Shown: in pieces, positions 6,412 through 14,206 of the stretch
How the letters are laid out: each line of letters starts with the position of its first letter
Numbering within the stretch: position 1 is the first letter of the stretch
Source of the DNA: Candidatus Cloacimonadota bacterium
Lineage (GTDB): Bacteria > Cloacimonadota > Cloacimonadia > Cloacimonadales > Cloacimonadaceae
Assembly (NCBI GenBank): GCA_028681035.1
Contig: JAQUJJ010000080.1
Coordinates: 1 to 16,709 of the forward strand
Direction: 5' to 3'
Length of the DNA: 16,709 nucleotides
Position numbers and translations under genes: made by a program
Notes under the pieces: model-generated
Seen by the model: only the letters and a program-made list of their open reading frames with translations
Told to the model about the DNA's origin: nothing
The model's database searches: none

Positions 6412-7101
6412 TTACTTCTTTCCGTTCAATTCCCGCCTTCTTTGTCGCCAATCGGGAATAAACTTGTCCATATAGGCTTTGAAAACTTCATTATGCGATG
6501 CCTCCAGCAGATGGGCTAGTTCATGCACAATCAGGTATTCCAGAAGACGGTCAGGTTTCTTGGCAAGCTCCGTGTTTATCCAGATGCGTTTTGCCTTGGT
6601 GTTACAGCTTCCCCAACGGCTTTTCATCTTTTTAATACCCCATTCATTTAGCTGCACGTTCATCACTTTTTGCCAGTAAGTAATTAGGGGATTAACTTTC
6701 TGCTCCAATCTTGCCCGATACCAATTATACATCTGCGTTTCACGCTTTGCGGCTGTAGCTCCGGCAATGGTGCGCATCTCTATCGTAGCATTACCTTTTA
6801 TGCTGATTTTATTTATAGCAGAGTTCTCTATCAAGCATAGCTGATATTCCTTACCCTCCAAGAAGTGGGTCTCGCCGTTGATGTATTTCTTTGTTGTAAA
6901 AGTAGTGGGTTTTACGGCAACAGTATGCTTTTCAAGCCAAGCTAATTTGCTTTCGACAAAATGCCTTATCTGCTGTTCACTGATGTGAAAAGGCGCAGAA
7001 ATCCTTATCTGCCCCGTACTGGCATTTATCGCTAAACGGATGCTTTTCATTTTCTTGTGAACCACGTTTATGATGTATTTATCCACAACTATCTGCTGCA
7101 T
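6412..7101 (-). CDS. YgjP-like (DUF45) zinc metallopeptidase-domain protein
   Basis: The 229-residue protein shows the YgjP/DUF45 pattern: an N-terminal beta region (KSIRLAINASTGQIRISAP), central WYRARLEQK, then KMKSRWGSCN and the metal site VHELAHLLEASH (His193, Glu194, His197, with His203 as likely third ligand). Family members resemble SprT/WLM minimal metallopeptidases. Substrates are unknown, though some are encoded beside type I restriction systems. The frame extends to a GTG at 7167, which has no ribosome binding site. The ATG at 7099-7101 starts the conserved region and has a weak GGAA, so I prefer it. The TfoX_N gene follows in the same direction. Confidence 0.85.
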   Translation of the reverse strand: MQQIVVDKYIINVVHKKMKSIRLAINASTGQIRISAPFHISEQQIRHFVESKLAWLEKHTVAVKPTTFTTKKYINGETHFLEGKEYQLCLIENSAINKISIKGNATIEMRTIAGATAAKRETQMYNWYRARLEQKVNPLITYWQKVMNVQLNEWGIKKMKSRWGSCNTKAKRIWINTELAKKPDRLLEYLIVHELAHLLEASHNEVFKAYMDKFIPDWRQRRRELNGKK

Positions 7102-7181
7102 ACTTCCGTTCCTAAAGGTGTTATATTGTCTCTCTGTATCATTCTTGTTTTTTGAAACAGCTCTCACTTTTAAATTAGCAT

Positions 7182-7210
7182 AAAAAAAGAGGAAAGCCGT
7201 AGCCTTCCCC
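7182..7210 (-). terminator. Intrinsic terminator after the pseudokinase-FGE gene
   Basis: In the transcript sense, GGGGAAGGC pairs with GCTTTCCTC around a TACG loop (nine pairs including two G-T), followed at once by seven Ts (7182-7188). It lies 14 bp past the stop codon at 7224 and ends the ileS-side transcription unit. Confidence 0.85.
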
Positions 7211-7223
7211 TGTAAAACATCTA

Positions 7224-9056
7224 TTAGTTACTTCTAACCAGACGGAAACCAATGTACTGATAACCTCGGTTGGGATCGCCTTTCTCGCGCCACAGGATGT
7301 TTAGGTTGCGTCCTTCGCCGTTACTTATGTTGCCTCCGCGGATTGTCTTCAATGTGCCTGTTTGTGGCCCGCTGGGGTTAATAAAAGTAGGCAAAGAACG
7401 TATGTAATTGGCGTCATACCAATCCCAGCACCATTCAGCTACGTTACCGGTCATGTCATATATTCCCCAGTTATTGGGGCTTTTTGTCGCAGGAGCATGT
7501 ATCTTACCGGCGCAGTTATCCCTTGTCCATGCAATTTCATCTGGTTCATCAGAACCGCTGTAGTTAAATAGTTGTCCCGCTTTTGCAGCCATCTCCCACT
7601 CAGCTTCAGATGGCAAGCGATAGCCATTGGCTCTAATATCGCAGGTAACTACTGTGGAAGCTCCCACACCTCTTATTTTATATGCGGGAACAAGACCTTC
7701 CACTTCGCTGCGTCCATTGCAATAAATTGCAATATCATTCCAGCTTACGTTGTCCACGGGTAAATTATCTCCAAATGTAGAGCAGTTTGCTGGTTTCATT
7801 AAGCGATTCCATTCAGCTTGGGTAACTTCCTTGGGGCTGATATAAAATGGTGAAAGAGACACATTATGATGTAAGTTTTCAGTTAGTCTGCCAAATCCAA
7901 GGGTGTTCGCCTCTATGTAAACCATGTTAACCGGACGCTTTGGCTTGGATGCTTGAGGTGTAGAAGTAACATTATTTGCTGGAGGATAAATGTTAGACCT
8001 ACGTGTATCAGGGCGGTTTGTTCCCGCTCCGCTTTTCAAATCTCCATAGGCTGTTCTTAAAGGATTACCAGATCGCTCTATGTTATTCACTGTGTCTGCA
8101 TTTACACTATCACGTGAATCAGCACGGTTGATAATACCTACATAGTGCAAGGTCTCGCCCTTACCACCAAAAAGAACGCTGAATATGTTTGTTGTAAACA
8201 GCACGCTCAACAAGGCAATTATCAGGATAATAATAAACCAAAACCCGAATTCAATGCGTGTTTTGGGCTTTTCCACACTATTTACTGCTTCCATCTGGGC
8301 AAGACTAGTCGATTCTTGCACCTTCCATATTTCATTATCAGTAATGGGAGGTAAGGCTTCAATTGCAGCAAGGAAATCCTCTAGCGTTAAGTAACGTTGA
8401 AGAATGTTTCGGTGCAGGCATTCTCCTAACACCTTGTTTAATGACGCACTAACCCCAGAAATGTAAACAAACTTCTGGGAATTGGTTCTATCTGTACTGT
8501 AAATAGTCTTATAGAGGCTGTTATGTGATAGAGCTTGGGCTAACAATGCCCCAAGCACAAAAAGGTCTTCTTGCTCGTCCCGATTTTCGAATGTGATACC
8601 AGAAGAAAGTATGATTGCATCGTTTTTGTCATCAATCATTATTCCGGTGAGGGTAAGATTAATTAAAGTTAGTTCCTGCCTACGGATGCTTATGGCAGTC
8701 CTGATAAGCTGAGGGGCTATTTGACGGACAAACTCCTCATTTAGCCTTTCTGGGTCATGCTGCTTAATATGCAAAAGAGATACACCGTGGACATACTCTG
8801 CAATCATATAAGCAGGATCGTGGTGGGGATTTACTTCCACAACTTTAGCGGTATGTTTATCTTTAAGATGGTTTAGCTTTTTAAGCCTCATCTGTAAGCT
8901 AAAAAGGGAATCCATATTGTGCAAGCTGGACTTGAAGAATATTTTAAGGACGTACTGTTTATCACCTTTCTGAGCAATGTACTTTATCCCCTCCGTTTCC
9001 TTGTTCATCATGCGAATAATCTGGTATCCCTTAAATTCGCTCCCCGGTTCAAGCAT
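7224..9056 (-). CDS. Membrane protein: protein kinase-like (pseudokinase) domain, TM helix, FGE/SUMF1 domain
   Basis: From the ATG at 9056 the protein has 610 residues. Residues 8-235 follow a protein kinase fold: VLKIFF with Lys38, then MIAEYVHG. The catalytic loop reads LINLTLTGIMI where HRDLKPxNIL is expected, so Asp, Lys and Asn are all lost (Asn133 replaces the Asp). The DFG position reads SSG (151-153). It is therefore probably catalytically dead. One transmembrane helix follows (272-298), then a low-complexity linker and an FGE-sulfatase/SUMF1 domain (about 376-610) with FYISPKEVTQAEWNRLM, PVDNVSWNDI, YRLPSEAEWE, GNVAEWCWDW, IRGGN and GFRLVRS. The paired Cys of true formylglycine enzymes are absent (NLNILWREK), suggesting a structural or binding role. 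Neither start-proximal Shine-Dalgarno nor start context supports this ATG; see 9057-9242. The gene lies just after ileS and ends at an intrinsic terminator. Confidence 0.85.
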   Translation of the reverse strand: MLEPGSEFKGYQIIRMMNKETEGIKYIAQKGDKQYVLKIFFKSSLHNMDSLFSLQMRLKKLNHLKDKHTAKVVEVNPHHDPAYMIAEYVHGVSLLHIKQHDPERLNEEFVRQIAPQLIRTAISIRRQELTLINLTLTGIMIDDKNDAIILSSGITFENRDEQEDLFVLGALLAQALSHNSLYKTIYSTDRTNSQKFVYISGVSASLNKVLGECLHRNILQRYLTLEDFLAAIEALPPITDNEIWKVQESTSLAQMEAVNSVEKPKTRIEFGFWFIIILIIALLSVLFTTNIFSVLFGGKGETLHYVGIINRADSRDSVNADTVNNIERSGNPLRTAYGDLKSGAGTNRPDTRRSNIYPPANNVTSTPQASKPKRPVNMVYIEANTLGFGRLTENLHHNVSLSPFYISPKEVTQAEWNRLMKPANCSTFGDNLPVDNVSWNDIAIYCNGRSEVEGLVPAYKIRGVGASTVVTCDIRANGYRLPSEAEWEMAAKAGQLFNYSGSDEPDEIAWTRDNCAGKIHAPATKSPNNWGIYDMTGNVAEWCWDWYDANYIRSLPTFINPSGPQTGTLKTIRGGNISNGEGRNLNILWREKGDPNRGYQYIGFRLVRSN

Positions 9057-9242
9057 TTTATAATATTGAGTAGTTGTATGGGGATGGATGGGTTCTGCAA
9101 TTGCTTTTTCATGCTTAGTATCTGTCTTGTCCTGAGGTACTTTTATCTCAACTTCAGATAGCTGAATGTTCTCTCCACAAAATGGACAGAACTTGGATAT
9201 CTCAGGAACTGACTTTCCGCAGTTCTGACAATAGCGAGCTAT
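9057..9242 (-). other. In-frame zinc-ribbon extension of the pseudokinase-FGE gene, with likely ATA start
   Basis: Reading upstream from the ATG at 9056, the frame stays open for 62 codons and encodes IARYCQNCGKSVPEISKFC followed by PFCGENIQLSE. This is a CxxC-x(n)-CxxC zinc ribbon, the usual N-terminus of such membrane proteins. No ATG, GTG or TTG lies in frame between the upstream stop and 9056. A GGGAGGG stands just before GTT ATA GCT (9237-9245), well placed for initiation at ATA (9240-9242), whereas 9056 has no ribosome binding site. The full protein would then be 672 aa. An ATA start or a local sequence error (ATG read as GTT or ATA) both fit. Confidence 0.6.
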
Positions 9243-9269
9243 AACGCCCTCCCTTTACCAGTTTCTGTA

Positions 9270-12200
9270 TTAAACATCCGTCTTCCTTATTCCCAAATAC
9301 ACTTCATGACCGTTGATATCTACTTGCTGCATGGTATCAACCTTATCGTTAGTTACGGAGTAGCTGTTACACAATGTTTCACTTAGAATATAATCACTAT
9401 GCTGCCGCATGGCACTTACTATTTCATCATCAGCTACTAAGTGTAGCTCTATATTATCCATAATCTCCAGTCCCAGTTCTTTACGGGTATGCTGGATTTT
9501 GTTTATCAGCTCTCTGGCATAGCCTTCGTTGATAAGAGCATCGGTCATACGAGTGTCCAACGCTACAAATATATCTTTCTGGTTGGCGAATACATAACCT
9601 TCACGAGGTAGGATATGAACAACAAGGTCTTCTGGAAGCAAGTTCAGGCTTTCGCCTTCAAGCTCCAAAGTAAAACTACCCTTGGTTTGGAAATCCTGCA
9701 ATGCTACAGCACCAGAGATATGGCTTAAGGCTGCGCCTATGGCTTTCATCAGCTTACCGTACTTGGGCCCCATTACCTTGAAATCTGGCTTTAGCTCATA
9801 TTGAACAAAGCCATCTTCTTCACGTACAAAGCTGATTTTGTGGATGTTTACTTCTTCCTTCACCAGCTCTATCATATCGGCTAATGCTGGCTCCAGCTTG
9901 GCGGGAACAAACATCTCACCCAAGGGTTGCCGGGTCTTTATCTGGCAATCGTTACGTGCAGCCCGTCCCAAAGATACCACGTCTATCACACTCTGCATCT
10001 TGTTCTCAAGCTGCTCATCGATGTATTTGCTATCTGCCTCAGGGAACATCTCCAGATGCACGCTTTCACCCTTGCACAGGTTCAAATAAAGCTCTTCGGC
10101 AAGGTGCGGAGTATAGGGAGCGATTAGCTTAGCTGTTTCCAGAAGCACCTGATACAATGTTCGATATGCAGCTATCTTATCTTCTGTAAGCTCAAAAGCC
10201 CAGAATCTGCGTCTGCTGCGGCGCACATACCAATTAGAAACTTCGTCTATTACAAAGCCTTGAATAGCCCTAACTGCTTTCGTGAATTCGTAAACATCAG
10301 TCCAGGCGCGCACATCTCTTATCAAGCTATGCAGCCGTGAGATTATCCAGCGGTCTATTTCTGCGCTGCGTTCCCAATCGTAGGGATACTTAGCTGCATC
10401 GAAACTATCTATATTAGCATAGGTAGCATAAAAGGAATACACGTTTTTAAGGGTTCCCACGAACTTACCCAGTATCTCTTTAACGCCTTCCACATCAAAG
10501 CGGGTAGGCACCCAAGGTGGGCTAACTTCCAGCAAATACCAGCGGATGGCGTCGGCACCGAAATCGTGCATCAAAGCGATGGGTTCCACAGAGTTGCCTT
10601 TGCTTTTGCTCATCTTCTGCCCGTTTTTATCCAGAATCATGTCGTTCACCAAACAGCTTTTATAGCTGGAAACGCCCTTAAACAGGGTAGAAATAGTGAG
10701 CATGGAATAGAACCAACCACGGGTTTGGTCTATACCTTCGGAGATAAAATCGGCAGGGAACAGTTCGTCATCAAATCGTTCTGCATTTTCAAAGGGATAG
10801 TGCCACTGCGCAAAAGGCATAGAGCCGCTATCGAACCAGCAGTCTATTACTTCCGGAGTGCGGTTCATAGTTCCGCTACAGGTGCAGCTTAGCTTTATGT
10901 CATCTATGTAAGGTCTGTGAAGCTCTATGTCATCCGGAACAGGGCTGCCATCGGCTTGTTTCCCTTCGGCTTTAAGCTGTTCGATGCTGCCAATGGAGCG
11001 TTTCTCTCCGCAGCTTTCACATAGCCAGATGTTTAGAGGGGTTCCCCAAAAACGGTCTCGGGAGAGTGCCCAGTCCACATTGTTTTCCAGCCATTCGCCA
11101 AAGCGTTTTTCGCCCACGAAGGACGGATACCAGGCAATCTTGGCGTTGTTCTCTATAAGTTGTTGTTTAAAATCTGAGGTGCGGATATACCAGCTTTCAC
11201 GTGCATAATAAATAAGAGGGCTGCTGCAACGCCAGCAATGTGGGTAGCTGTGTTTCACCTGCTCGCGCCGATAAAGATTGCCGCTCTCTTTCAGGTGGCG
11301 GATAATATCCTTGTCCGCTGCTTTTACAAATATCTCCGCCCAGGGAGTTACTGCCTCGCTAAACTTACCTTCGGCATCCACAGGCTGAATAAAGGGAAGG
11401 TCATACTTGCGCCCCAGGCTATAGTCATCCTGACCAAATGCAGGCGCAGTGTGTACTATTCCAGTGCCATCGCTCATGCTCACATAATCTGCCATGCAGA
11501 TATACCACGCAGGTTTATCCGCTTCCACAAAGGTAAATAGGGGTTGATAAGCGCGGCGTTCCAAATCTTTGCCCAGGTATTCGCCTATGATCTCCACATC
11601 TTCTCCCAATACAGATAGACGTGCTTTTGCCAGGATAAGCTGCTGTTCTTGGTGTAAAACTTTCACATATTGCTCGTTGGGATTCACCGCCAGAGCAACA
11701 TTGGAAATCAGCGTCCACGGTGTGGTAGTCCAGGCAAGATAATAGGTGTTCGCCTCGTCCAAAGCCTTAAACTTCACATACACAGACGGGTCTTCCACGT
11801 CTTTATAGCCTTGCGCCACTTCATGCGAAGATAGAGGCGTTCCGCAGCTTGGGCAATAGGGGACAATCTTGTGAGCTTTATAGATCAAGCCACGGTTAAA
11901 AAAGTCGTTCAGAATCCACCAGACGGATTCGATATAGTTGTTAGACAAGGTTATGTAGGGATCGTCCAAATCAATCCAATAGCCCATCAGTTCGGTCATT
12001 TCACGCCATAGCTTCTCATAGCTAAACACGGACTCTTTGCATTTCTTGCAGAATTCTTCCACGCCATATTCTTCAATACCGCGCTTATCTTCCAAGCCCA
12101 ACAGCTTTTCCACTTCAATTTCCACTGGTAAACCGTGGGTATCCCAACCGGCTTTGCGCTTCACCTGAAAGCCATTCATGGTTTTGTATCTGCACACCAC

Positions 12201-12398
12201 GTCTTTGAGGGTGCGAGCCATTACGTGATGAATGCCCGGTTTGCCATTCGCAGTAGGCGGTCCTTCGTAGAACACAAACTGCGGTTTTCCTTCGCGGATA
12301 TCAACGCTTTTCTGTGCCAAATTGTGTTTGTTCCAATACTCGCGGATGCGCTGCTCCAGATGGCGGGGGCTTTCTTTCAAGTCTATTGTTTTATACAT
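9270..12398 (-). CDS. ileS: Isoleucyl-tRNA synthetase, type 2 (eukaryote/archaea-like)
   Basis: The 1042-residue class I synthetase charges tRNA-Ile. The HIGH-type site is ANGKPGIHHVMARTLKD (residues 50-66) and the second site is KMSKSKGN (Lys595 onward). The editing domain has AWTTTPWTLISNVALAVNP, and the anticodon-binding region has DEVSNWYVRRSRRRFW and APYTPHLAEELY. The PGIHH form and the length place it in the IleRS2 class, known from other bacteria to be naturally less sensitive to mupirocin; that property is family knowledge, not visible here. The start ATG has only a weak AGGA. The pseudokinase-FGE gene begins 27 nt after its stop. No T-box motif was recognised upstream. Confidence 0.97.
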   Translation of the reverse strand: MYKTIDLKESPRHLEQRIREYWNKHNLAQKSVDIREGKPQFVFYEGPPTANGKPGIHHVMARTLKDVVCRYKTMNGFQVKRKAGWDTHGLPVEIEVEKLLGLEDKRGIEEYGVEEFCKKCKESVFSYEKLWREMTELMGYWIDLDDPYITLSNNYIESVWWILNDFFNRGLIYKAHKIVPYCPSCGTPLSSHEVAQGYKDVEDPSVYVKFKALDEANTYYLAWTTTPWTLISNVALAVNPNEQYVKVLHQEQQLILAKARLSVLGEDVEIIGEYLGKDLERRAYQPLFTFVEADKPAWYICMADYVSMSDGTGIVHTAPAFGQDDYSLGRKYDLPFIQPVDAEGKFSEAVTPWAEIFVKAADKDIIRHLKESGNLYRREQVKHSYPHCWRCSSPLIYYARESWYIRTSDFKQQLIENNAKIAWYPSFVGEKRFGEWLENNVDWALSRDRFWGTPLNIWLCESCGEKRSIGSIEQLKAEGKQADGSPVPDDIELHRPYIDDIKLSCTCSGTMNRTPEVIDCWFDSGSMPFAQWHYPFENAERFDDELFPADFISEGIDQTRGWFYSMLTISTLFKGVSSYKSCLVNDMILDKNGQKMSKSKGNSVEPIALMHDFGADAIRWYLLEVSPPWVPTRFDVEGVKEILGKFVGTLKNVYSFYATYANIDSFDAAKYPYDWERSAEIDRWIISRLHSLIRDVRAWTDVYEFTKAVRAIQGFVIDEVSNWYVRRSRRRFWAFELTEDKIAAYRTLYQVLLETAKLIAPYTPHLAEELYLNLCKGESVHLEMFPEADSKYIDEQLENKMQSVIDVVSLGRAARNDCQIKTRQPLGEMFVPAKLEPALADMIELVKEEVNIHKISFVREEDGFVQYELKPDFKVMGPKYGKLMKAIGAALSHISGAVALQDFQTKGSFTLELEGESLNLLPEDLVVHILPREGYVFANQKDIFVALDTRMTDALINEGYARELINKIQHTRKELGLEIMDNIELHLVADDEIVSAMRQHSDYILSETLCNSYSVTNDKVDTMQQVDINGHEVYLGIRKTDV

Positions 12399-12425
12399 AT
12401 CCTGTTTTCTCTTCTGTTAGCTATT

Positions 12426-12474
12426 TATGCTACTGTGCATAAGGACAGCGGTACATAAGTGCCTTCTTAGGCAC
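12426..12474 (-). promoter_or_regulatory. Two small hairpins in the gap upstream of ileS
   Basis: GTGCCT/AGGCAC with a four-base loop (12459-12474) and TATGC/GCATA with a six-base loop (12426-12441) lie between the small upstream gene and ileS. Neither is followed by a T-tract, so termination is doubtful. They may slow or protect the transcript. No promoter was recognised. Confidence 0.35.
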
Positions 12475-12498
12475 ATCTTACCCTGTCTTACTGGGTTG

Positions 12499-12864
12499 TT
12501 AGCCTATTTTCTTTGTGTGTCCCTGGCGTCTGTTGCCGGGAGTAAAGCCTTTCTGCATTTTGGGATTAGCTTTTTGGTGCTCATGCGAGGGAGCTACAGG
12601 TACCGTTTCTGTGGTTTCTTCTACGGGCTTTTCTTCAAACAATTCACTGAAGTGTTCTTTCAAATCTTCGTGATCTGTTACGTAGGCTTTCCACGCATCC
12701 ATAGCTGCATCCATATCCACACAACGAGTACATAGAACCAACAAGTTCTGCTCAGAAACGCCTATCCAGCCGCGGTCATAACAGCTATCGCAACTTTTCT
12801 TGTGGCGATGTGTCTTGGCTATCTGTTGAGCGGCTTCCAAATGTTTTTCGTCCAGCTTAAACAT
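12499..12864 (-). CDS. Unknown small protein with CxxC/CxxC zinc-binding motif
   Basis: The 121-residue product (MFKLDEKHLEAAQQIAKTHR...) has an N-terminal helix, then CDSCYDRGW (Cys25, Cys28) and LLVLCTRCVDM (Cys45, Cys48). This is a compact zinc-ribbon-like pair whose first half resembles a DnaJ-type CxxCxxxG knuckle. The second half is a charged, Glu-rich and then basic tail (PGNRRQGHTKKIG), probably disordered. I recognise no family. An ATG at 12888 is in frame, but AAGGAG lies 5 nt before the ATG at 12862-12864. It is on the ileS strand, 100 nt upstream, and may belong to the same transcript. Confidence 0.7.
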   Translation of the reverse strand: MFKLDEKHLEAAQQIAKTHRHKKSCDSCYDRGWIGVSEQNLLVLCTRCVDMDAAMDAWKAYVTDHEDLKEHFSELFEEKPVEETTETVPVAPSHEHQKANPKMQKGFTPGNRRQGHTKKIG

Positions 12865-12897
12865 AATATCTCCTTGTATCAGGCACATTTTTAGTGT

Positions 12898-12914
12898 TTG
12901 GCATAGTTTGCCAA
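12898..12914. repeat. 17 bp perfect hairpin between the two small unknown genes
   Basis: TTGGCA/TGCCAA flank a five-base loop. There is no T-tract after it on either strand. It lies between the 170 aa gene and the 121 aa gene. Confidence 0.5.
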
Positions 12915-12976
12915 TTCATGCATTTGATGCCATTATTTTCAAGTGCATGATTCTGAAAAGGTTTTTTTCTCCCCAG

Positions 12977-13489
12977 TTAGGCTTGTACCTTTTTGTCTTT
13001 CTTGGTTTTGCCTTTAGGCTTTTCCAGTGGCAAGGCGGTAATCTCCTCGATCGGCTCTGCTTCCGCTGCCTTGGGTTCGCTGAATTGCATGGGCACTGTT
13101 ATCACCGTCTTTTTAAGCTCTACTTTCACGATAGGCTCTAAACGGTGGGTTACTACAAATAAGCTTTTCTGGCGGGATAAAGCAAGCTTTTCTTCCGCAC
13201 TCATCGCTTCGATTTCTTTCAGATTAACCACCCGCTCGGTTTTGCCGGTGGTCATGTCCACGATCTGGACAAAGGTTTGTTTCTCTGCCATGAAGTGAAC
13301 CTCCATTTCATATTTATCTGGGAATTTCTTACAGATTTCTAGGATAAAGTTTAGGTATTCTTTAGCATGAAAGTGGTGCCAGGCACGGAAGCTCTTGCAT
13401 TTGAAGATACGGGGACACACGGCACACAAAGGAGGTGCCGGTTCGCGGTAACGCTTCAGTTCGCAGGAGAAAAGTCTGGCTTTTTTCAT
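12977..13489 (-). CDS. Unknown 170 aa protein with N-terminal cysteine cluster
   Basis: The protein starts MKKARLFSCELKRYREPAPP and carries Cys9, Cys22, Cys25 and Cys31 (CAVCPRIFKC) within its first 31 residues, a spacing that could bind zinc or an iron-sulfur cluster. The middle (FVQIVDMTTGKTERVVNLKEI, FVVTHRLEPIVKVELKKTV) looks folded and beta-rich. The end is rich in Glu, Pro and Lys (PKGKTKKDKK) and probably disordered. I recognise no family. The start has AAGGAA about 6 nt upstream. It heads the minus-strand run that continues into the CxxC protein and ileS. The general plan (Cys cluster, then charged tail) is shared with that neighbour, although the sequences differ. Confidence 0.7.
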   Translation of the reverse strand: MKKARLFSCELKRYREPAPPLCAVCPRIFKCKSFRAWHHFHAKEYLNFILEICKKFPDKYEMEVHFMAEKQTFVQIVDMTTGKTERVVNLKEIEAMSAEEKLALSRQKSLFVVTHRLEPIVKVELKKTVITVPMQFSEPKAAEAEPIEEITALPLEKPKGKTKKDKKVQA

Positions 13490-13634
13490 AACTATTCCTT
13501 ATCTTTTATCGGCTTGTAACTGTCAAGCAAAGAGTTAAGCGTGCGCTGCCATACCCAGCTCTCAATGTGATTATTCTGAATTGGCTACAGGCTGTGAAAC
13601 TGCTATTGAAGTGCCATCACGATGAAGCTGGAAC

Positions 13635-13730
13635 TACAGGCGTCTCGCCTGTACTGGAAATGCAAGCGTCTCGCTTGCAAGTTTCGGCAGGCAAGATGCC
13701 TGCTGCTCCGGTATAGGCGGGACGCCTATA
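13635..13730. repeat. Array of four tandem hairpins, copy A
   Basis: Four near-perfect stems follow each other: TACAGGCG-TCT-CGCCTGTA (13635-13653), TGCAAGCG-TCT-CGCTTGCA (13661-13679), GCAGGCA-AGA-TGCCTGC (13687-13703) and TATAGGCG-GGA-CGCCTATA (13712-13730). Stems are 7-8 bp with three-base loops. Linkers are short and carry CTGG, TTCGG or CTCCGG. Confidence 0.85.
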
Positions 13731-13740
13731 GCTCCGGAAG

Positions 13741-13808
13741 TGTGGAGTCGATTTGGCTGCTGCTTATTTTTTGCTTATTCCATTTTACATAGCCAAATGG
13801 ACTACACA
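13741..13808. repeat. RAYT-type hairpin within direct repeat A
   Basis: The arms TGTGGAGTCGATTTGGCT (13741-13758) and AGCCAAATGGACTACACA (13791-13808) match as inverted repeats at 16 of 18 positions. The unit is 68 bp, the same length as unit 2 near the transposase, with GGAGT in one arm and TGGACT in the other. Outside this core the arm sequence differs from units 1-5. Confidence 0.65.
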
Positions 13809-14023
13809 TTAATAAAGCTCGCTACTTTCGTAGGAACAGCGTCCCTCGATCGAGCCGAGGGCAGGCTCTGCGCTACCCTAGCACACCAATACTCACCACC
13901 GAGAACACCGAAAGCACAGAGACACATACACACCTAGCTCTCGACCCTCCAACACGCCAGCACTCCAACACATATACACATAAACACTCTATACACTCAT
14001 CAAAGAACTATTAGCTCCTATAA

Positions 14024-14067
14024 TGTAAGGGGGACAAATCTGAGAATTTGGGACAGAATTGAGATTT
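14024..14067. repeat. Possible insertion-sequence end with tandem GGGACA repeats (copy A)
   Basis: After TGTAAGG, two related 18-19 bp repeats follow in tandem: GGGACAAATCTGAGAATTT (14031-14049) and GGGACAGAATTGAGATTT (14050-14067). Copy B keeps both. Tandem binding-site repeats after a TG terminus are common at IS21- and IS481-like ends. No transposase is present, so this is inference. Confidence 0.35.
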
Positions 14068-14206
14068 ATTTTTCTAAAAACACGGTTAGTTTAGTTTAAA
14101 AGCGGCATTGGAAGCATGTAACTTGATGTATGACATGTATCTACGGAGTTACTCGTTTAATTGCTTAGCATTTTACTCTTGACGTCTCCTTAAACTTTAA
14201 TAATGT

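Larger units (their letters stand above)
13634..14170. repeat. Long direct repeat, copy A
   Basis: From CTACAGG to the TTGCTTAGCA at 14161-14170 this 537 bp block recurs as copy B at 15637-16135. Identity is very high in the first 240 bp and last 160 bp. The middle (about 13875-13975) differs in sequence and length. The block holds four tandem hairpins, a RAYT-type hairpin, a CCCTCG/CGAGGG stem and a 3' part resembling an insertion-sequence end. Short frames inside it are not conserved between copies and are not genes. Confidence 0.9.

Noticed and set aside
10566..10892. Long antisense frames within ileS, such as 108 codons at 10566-10892 on the plus strand
   Set aside because: They are shadows of the conserved ileS coding sequence, without ribosome binding sites or recognisable products.
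12399..12498. T-box riboswitch upstream of ileS
   Set aside because: No T-box consensus (TGGGTGGNACCGCG-like) or antiterminator is visible in the 100 bp leader, only two small hairpins.
13490..13550. TTGACA promoter directly upstream of the 170 aa gene (13527 region, minus strand)
   Set aside because: The best-spaced -10 (GATAAG) would place the transcript start at the ribosome binding site, so it is not a convincing promoter for that gene.
13634..13740. CRISPR array suspected from regularly spaced hairpins
   Set aside because: The stems differ from each other, spacing is 6-9 bp, and there are no unique spacers or cas genes. This is a tandem hairpin repeat.
13740..13937. 65-codon plus-strand frame in direct repeat A and its 111-codon counterpart at 15756-16091
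   Set aside because: Both are read through repeats. The products diverge after the shared hairpin part and copy lengths change without keeping frame, so neither behaves like a gene.
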